DNA of 8,856 nt from Tannerella sp. (GTDB taxonomy: Bacteria; Bacteroidota; Bacteroidia; Bacteroidales; Tannerellaceae), in the NCBI GenBank assembly GCA_031282485.1, contig JAITDQ010000361.1, positions 1-8,856 on the forward strand. Direction: 5' to 3'. The notes beneath the pieces were generated by a model. That model made no database searches and was not told the origin of the DNA. It was given only the letters and a program-made list of their open reading frames with translations. The translations under genes were made by a program, and so were the position numbers. Positions within the stretch are counted from its first letter, which is position 1, and the number at the start of each line of letters is the position of its first letter. This document shows positions 6,420-8,856 of the stretch, in pieces.

Positions 6420-7742
6420 ATGTTTGAGAATTTGAGTGAGAGGCTCGAACGTTCGTTCAAGCTGTTAAAAGGCGAAGGCAGAATTACCGAAATAAACGTT
6501 GCGGAAACGCTGAAAGACATCCGTCGCGCGCTGCTGGATGCCGATGTTAATTATAAAGTAGCGAAAAAATTTACCGACACGGTGAAGGAAAAAGCGCTGG
6601 GACAAAACGTGCTCGCTTCGGTGAAGCCGGGACAGTTAATGGTCAAGATTGTGCATGACGAACTGACGGCGTTAATGGGAGGCGCTACGGTCGACATAAA
6701 CCTGAAAGGCTCGCCGGCCGTAATCCTGATGGCCGGGCTTCAGGGCTCCGGTAAAACGACGTTCTCCGGCAAACTGGCCAATATGCTTAAAAGCAAAAAA
6801 GGTAAAAAACCCCTGCTGGCCGCCTGCGACGTTTATCGCCCGGCAGCGATCGAACAGTTGCGCATACTCGGCGAACAGACGGGAATACCCGTATATTTCG
6901 AAGCCGGAAATACGAAACCCGTAGAGATCGCCCAACATGCCATTGCCGAAGCAAAGAAAACCGGCAAAGACCTCGTTATCGTCGATACCGCAGGTCGTCT
7001 GGCCGTGGACGAACAAATGATGCAGGAGATTGCGGCAATAAAGAAAGCCGTTAATCCGACCGAAATACTGTTCGTCGTCGACGCCATGACGGGACAGGAC
7101 GCCGTCAACACGGCGAAAGAGTTTAACGACCGGCTGGATTTCGACGGCGTCGTCCTGACAAAACTCGACGGCGATACGCGCGGAGGGGCGGCGCTTTCCA
7201 TACGTACAATCGTCGACAAACCGATTAAATTCACCGGTACCGGCGAAAAAATGGATGCCCTGGATGTGTTTCACCCCGAACGTATGGCCGACCGTATCCT
7301 GGGCATGGGAGATATCGTTTCGCTCGTAGAACGCGCCCAGGAACAGTACGACGAGGAAGAAGCCAAACGCATCCAGAGAAGACTGGCCAAAAACCAGTTC
7401 GATTTCAATGATTTCATGGGGCAGATTCAGCAAATCAAGAAAATGGGAAACCTGAAAGACCTTGCCTCCATGATTCCGGGCGTCGGCAAAATGATGAAAA
7501 ATATGGACGTGGACGAAAATGCCTTCAAAAGCATCGAAGCAATCATCTACTCAATGACCCCCGACGAACGCGGCAATCCCGCTCTGTTGAACGGCTCGCG
7601 CCGCCAGCGCATAGCGAAAGGCAGCGGGACAACCGTTCAGGAAGTAAATAAACTCATCAAACAGTTTGACGATACGCGCAAAATGATGCGCATGATTACA
7701 ACATCAAAAGGAAATAAACAAATGCCTGTGTTCAGGAAATAA
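6420..7742 (+). CDS. ffh: Signal recognition particle protein Ffh (SRP54)
   Basis: The GTPase of the signal recognition particle. It binds 4.5S RNA and the signal sequences of nascent inner-membrane proteins and delivers ribosomes to FtsY at the membrane. The protein is 440 residues, the normal length. It has an N-terminal helical N domain (about 1-90), then a G domain with the P-loop GLQGSGKT (106-113), DVYRPAA (137-143), DTAGR (189-193) and TKLDGD (247-252). A C-terminal methionine-rich M domain (about 300-440) includes [12 protein letters not shown] and the RNA-binding segment [11 protein letters not shown] (393-403). The ATG at 6420 is chosen because an in-frame TTG at 6396 lies inside the -7 promoter box, upstream of the expected transcript start. 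folD follows after 13 bp, so the two are probably cotranscribed. Identity is secure. Confidence 0.98.
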   Translation: MFENLSERLERSFKLLKGEGRITEINVAETLKDIRRALLDADVNYKVAKKFTDTVKEKALGQNVLASVKPGQLMVKIVHDELTALMGGATVDINLKGSPAVILMAGLQGSGKTTFSGKLANMLKSKKGKKPLLAACDVYRPAAIEQLRILGEQTGIPVYFEAGNTKPVEIAQHAIAEAKKTGKDLVIVDTAGRLAVDEQMMQEIAAIKKAVNPTEILFVVDAMTGQDAVNTAKEFNDRLDFDGVVLTKLDGDTRGGAALSIRTIVDKPIKFTGTGEKMDALDVFHPERMADRILGMGDIVSLVERAQEQYDEEEAKRIQRRLAKNQFDFNDFMGQIQQIKKMGNLKDLASMIPGVGKMMKNMDVDENAFKSIEAIIYSMTPDERGNPALLNGSRRQRIAKGSGTTVQEVNKLIKQFDDTRKMMRMITTSKGNKQMPVFRK

Positions 7743-7755
7743 ACAGAATCGCTCT

Positions 7756-8652
7756 ATGGAAGAACAATCTTACAAAATAATAGACGGCAGGGCCGTTGCT
7801 GCAAAAATAAAGGAAGAAATAGCCGGAGAAGTGGCACAGATAAAAAAAGACGGGGGGAAAATTCCTCACCTTGCCGCCATATTAGTCGGACATGACGGAG
7901 GCAGCGAAACGTATGTGGCCAACAAGGTGCGCACGTGCGAAGAACTTGGTTTCCGTTCGAGCCTTATAAGATACGAGGACAGCGTGACGGAAAAAGAACT
8001 TCTCGACAAGGTAGAAGAACTTAATCACGACGATGACATTGACGGTTTTATCGTCCAGCTGCCCCTGCCGGAACATATCGCAACGCAAAAGATAATAGAA
8101 GCGATCGACTTCCGGAAAGACGTCGACGGTTTTCACCCGGTTAATGTCGGACGCCTGTCGCTCGGTCTGCCGTGTTTCAAATCGGCAACGCCCGCAGGCA
8201 TAACGGAACTGCTGAAATATTATCAGATTGAAACCAAAGGCAAACACTGCGTCGTACTGGGAAGGAGCAACATCGTCGGAAAACCCGTCGCCATGCTTAT
8301 GATGCAAAAATCATATCCCGGCGACTGTACGGTAACCATTTGCCACAGCCGTTCCGAAAACCTGAAAGAGGTATGCAGCAAAGCAGACATCATCATAGCC
8401 GCATTAGGCACCCCCGAATTTGTAAAGGCCGAAATGGTAAAAGACCGGGCAGTCGTAATCGACGTCGGAACGACGCGACTGCCAAGCAGCGTCACAAAAA
8501 GCGGCTATAAGCTGACAGGCGATGTCGCCTTCAATGAAGTAGCGCCGAAATGCAGCTACATCACCCCCGTTCCCGGCGGCGTAGGCCCCATGACAATCGT
8601 ATCACTGATGCGCAACACCTTGCTTGCCGCGAAAAAAGAAATATACAAATGA
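7756..8652 (+). CDS. folD: Bifunctional methylenetetrahydrofolate dehydrogenase / methenyltetrahydrofolate cyclohydrolase
   Basis: This cytoplasmic enzyme interconverts 5,10-methylene-, 5,10-methenyl- and 10-formyl-tetrahydrofolate, supplying one-carbon units for purines and initiator formyl-methionyl-tRNA. It is 298 residues, near the usual 280-300. Visible motifs are Tyr53 and the catalytic Lys57 in [17 protein letters not shown] (96-105), [13 protein letters not shown] (122-134), the dinucleotide-binding loop [11 protein letters not shown] (169-179) and the C-terminal signature PGGVGPMT (273-280). The usual PCTP segment reads SATP (143-146); from memory that is common in this phylum. It begins 13 bp after ffh. 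No terminator is seen between it and the downstream tRNA, so transcripts may read through to the terminator after the tRNA. Confidence 0.97.
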   Translation: MEEQSYKIIDGRAVAAKIKEEIAGEVAQIKKDGGKIPHLAAILVGHDGGSETYVANKVRTCEELGFRSSLIRYEDSVTEKELLDKVEELNHDDDIDGFIVQLPLPEHIATQKIIEAIDFRKDVDGFHPVNVGRLSLGLPCFKSATPAGITELLKYYQIETKGKHCVVLGRSNIVGKPVAMLMMQKSYPGDCTVTICHSRSENLKEVCSKADIIIAALGTPEFVKAEMVKDRAVVIDVGTTRLPSSVTKSGYKLTGDVAFNEVAPKCSYITPVPGGVGPMTIVSLMRNTLLAAKKEIYK

Positions 8653-8671
8653 AAATATTCTCCGTCATCGG

Positions 8672-8700
8672 TTTGGAAATAAAAAAAATCATTATCTTTG
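8672..8700 (+). promoter_or_regulatory. Promoter for the tRNA-His gene
   Basis: A strong -7 box TATCTTTG at 8693-8700 is preceded by TTTG at 8672-8675. The 17-bp gap is shorter than the 19-21 bp optimum, so the -33 assignment is less certain than the -7 box. Transcription should start near 8706, about 35 nt before the mature tRNA. Confidence 0.7.
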
Positions 8701-8704
8701 CAGC

Positions 8705-8723
8705 GCTTTTTCAGTAAAAAAGC
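8705..8723 (+). other. Hairpin in the tRNA-His 5' leader
   Basis: GCTTTTT (8705-8711) pairs perfectly with AAAAAGC (8717-8723) around a 5-nt loop, CAGTA. It starts at about the predicted transcription start, so the primary tRNA transcript would begin with this stem-loop. It is not followed by a T-run on either strand, so it does not look like an intrinsic terminator for folD. Confidence 0.5.
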
Positions 8724-8740
8724 ATTATAAATTAAACACG

Positions 8741-8817
8741 GTGATTGTAGCTCAGCTGGTTAGAGCATCGGATTGTGGTTCCGAGGGTCGTGGGTTCGAA
8801 TCCCATCATTCACCCCA
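8741..8817 (+). tRNA. tRNA-His (anticodon GTG)
   Basis: A full cloverleaf can be drawn. The acceptor strands are 8741-8747 and 8807-8813, and the D stem GCTC (8750-8753) pairs with GAGC (8763-8766). The anticodon stem TCGGA/TCCGA (8768-8772 and 8780-8784) encloses the loop TTGTGGT, with anticodon GTG at 8775-8777. The T arm is GTGGG-TTCGAAT-CCCAT (8790-8806). The 3' CCA is encoded (8815-8817). The base before the acceptor stem, G8740, can act as G-1 opposite the discriminator C8814, the identity element of histidine tRNA. Acceptor pair 5:68 is T8745 with T8809, a mismatch. Confidence 0.96.
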
Positions 8818-8818
8818 T

Positions 8819-8852
8819 AGACATGATGCGAGTGATCGGTCATGTCTTTTTT
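8819..8852 (+). terminator. Rho-independent terminator after tRNA-His
   Basis: AGACATGA (8819-8826) pairs perfectly with TCATGTCT (8840-8847), followed by a T-run to 8852 and further T's after one C. The 13-nt loop can fold further as CGA-GTGA-TCG (8829-8838), capped by a GNRA-type tetraloop. It would end the tRNA transcript and possibly ffh-folD read-through. Confidence 0.85.
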
Positions 8853-8856
8853 CTTT

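Noticed and set aside
6672..7433. A 253-residue minus-strand open frame inside ffh
   Set aside because: It is antisense to the conserved G domain of Ffh and has no plausible start context or domain.
8705..8723. Hairpin considered as a folD terminator
   Set aside because: No T-run follows it on the plus strand, and it lies downstream of the tRNA promoter's -7 box.
1..8856. CRISPR arrays, insertion sequences, integrases or other mobile elements
   Set aside because: No regularly spaced direct repeats, transposase-like frames or long terminal inverted repeats were seen; the only tandem repeats are the two short ones listed.

Overview
The window reads as chromosomal DNA from a member of the Bacteroidota, most likely Bacteroidales. 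The evidence is three copies of the Bacteroidetes -7 promoter box TAnnTTTG (two preceded by a TTTG -33 box), A-rich leaders without a clear Shine-Dalgarno, and Ffh and FolD sequences of the Bacteroides/Parabacteroides type. Genus cannot be read from the sequence alone.

Left two thirds (about 21-6254, minus strand): a tight co-directional operon of six genes. In transcription order these are a membrane-anchored PlsC-type acyltransferase, a FabF-like beta-ketoacyl-ACP synthase with an intact Cys-His-His triad, an acyl carrier protein with a DSL phosphopantetheine site, two small hotdog-fold dehydratase-like proteins, and an RND/MMPL-type exporter of about 845 residues. Gaps are 2-26 bp. This set matches part of an aryl polyene/flexirubin-type pathway: a type II synthase builds a polyene on an ACP, an acyltransferase places it on a lipid, and the exporter moves it across the inner membrane. 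The operon runs off the left edge. No ketoreductase, chain-length factor, thioesterase, LolA-like carrier or aromatic starter enzyme is visible, so the product assignment is an inference. The most striking detail is that the two dehydratase-like proteins carry complementary halves of the FabZ/FabA catalytic pair: one has the His and lacks the acid, the other has the acid and lacks the His. This suggests an obligate heterodimer with a shared active site.

Middle (6255-6419): a 165-bp divergent promoter region. It holds a good -33/-7 promoter for ffh on the plus strand, a -7 box for the synthase operon on the minus strand, and two inverted repeats between them.

Right third (6420-8852, plus strand): housekeeping genes. 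ffh (signal recognition particle GTPase) and folD (methylene-tetrahydrofolate dehydrogenase/cyclohydrolase) are separated by 13 bp. They are followed by a tRNA-His(GTG) gene with its own promoter and a strong intrinsic terminator at the right edge. Two tandem copies of an 18-bp repeat sit at the extreme left and supply the stop codon and last codons of the exporter gene.
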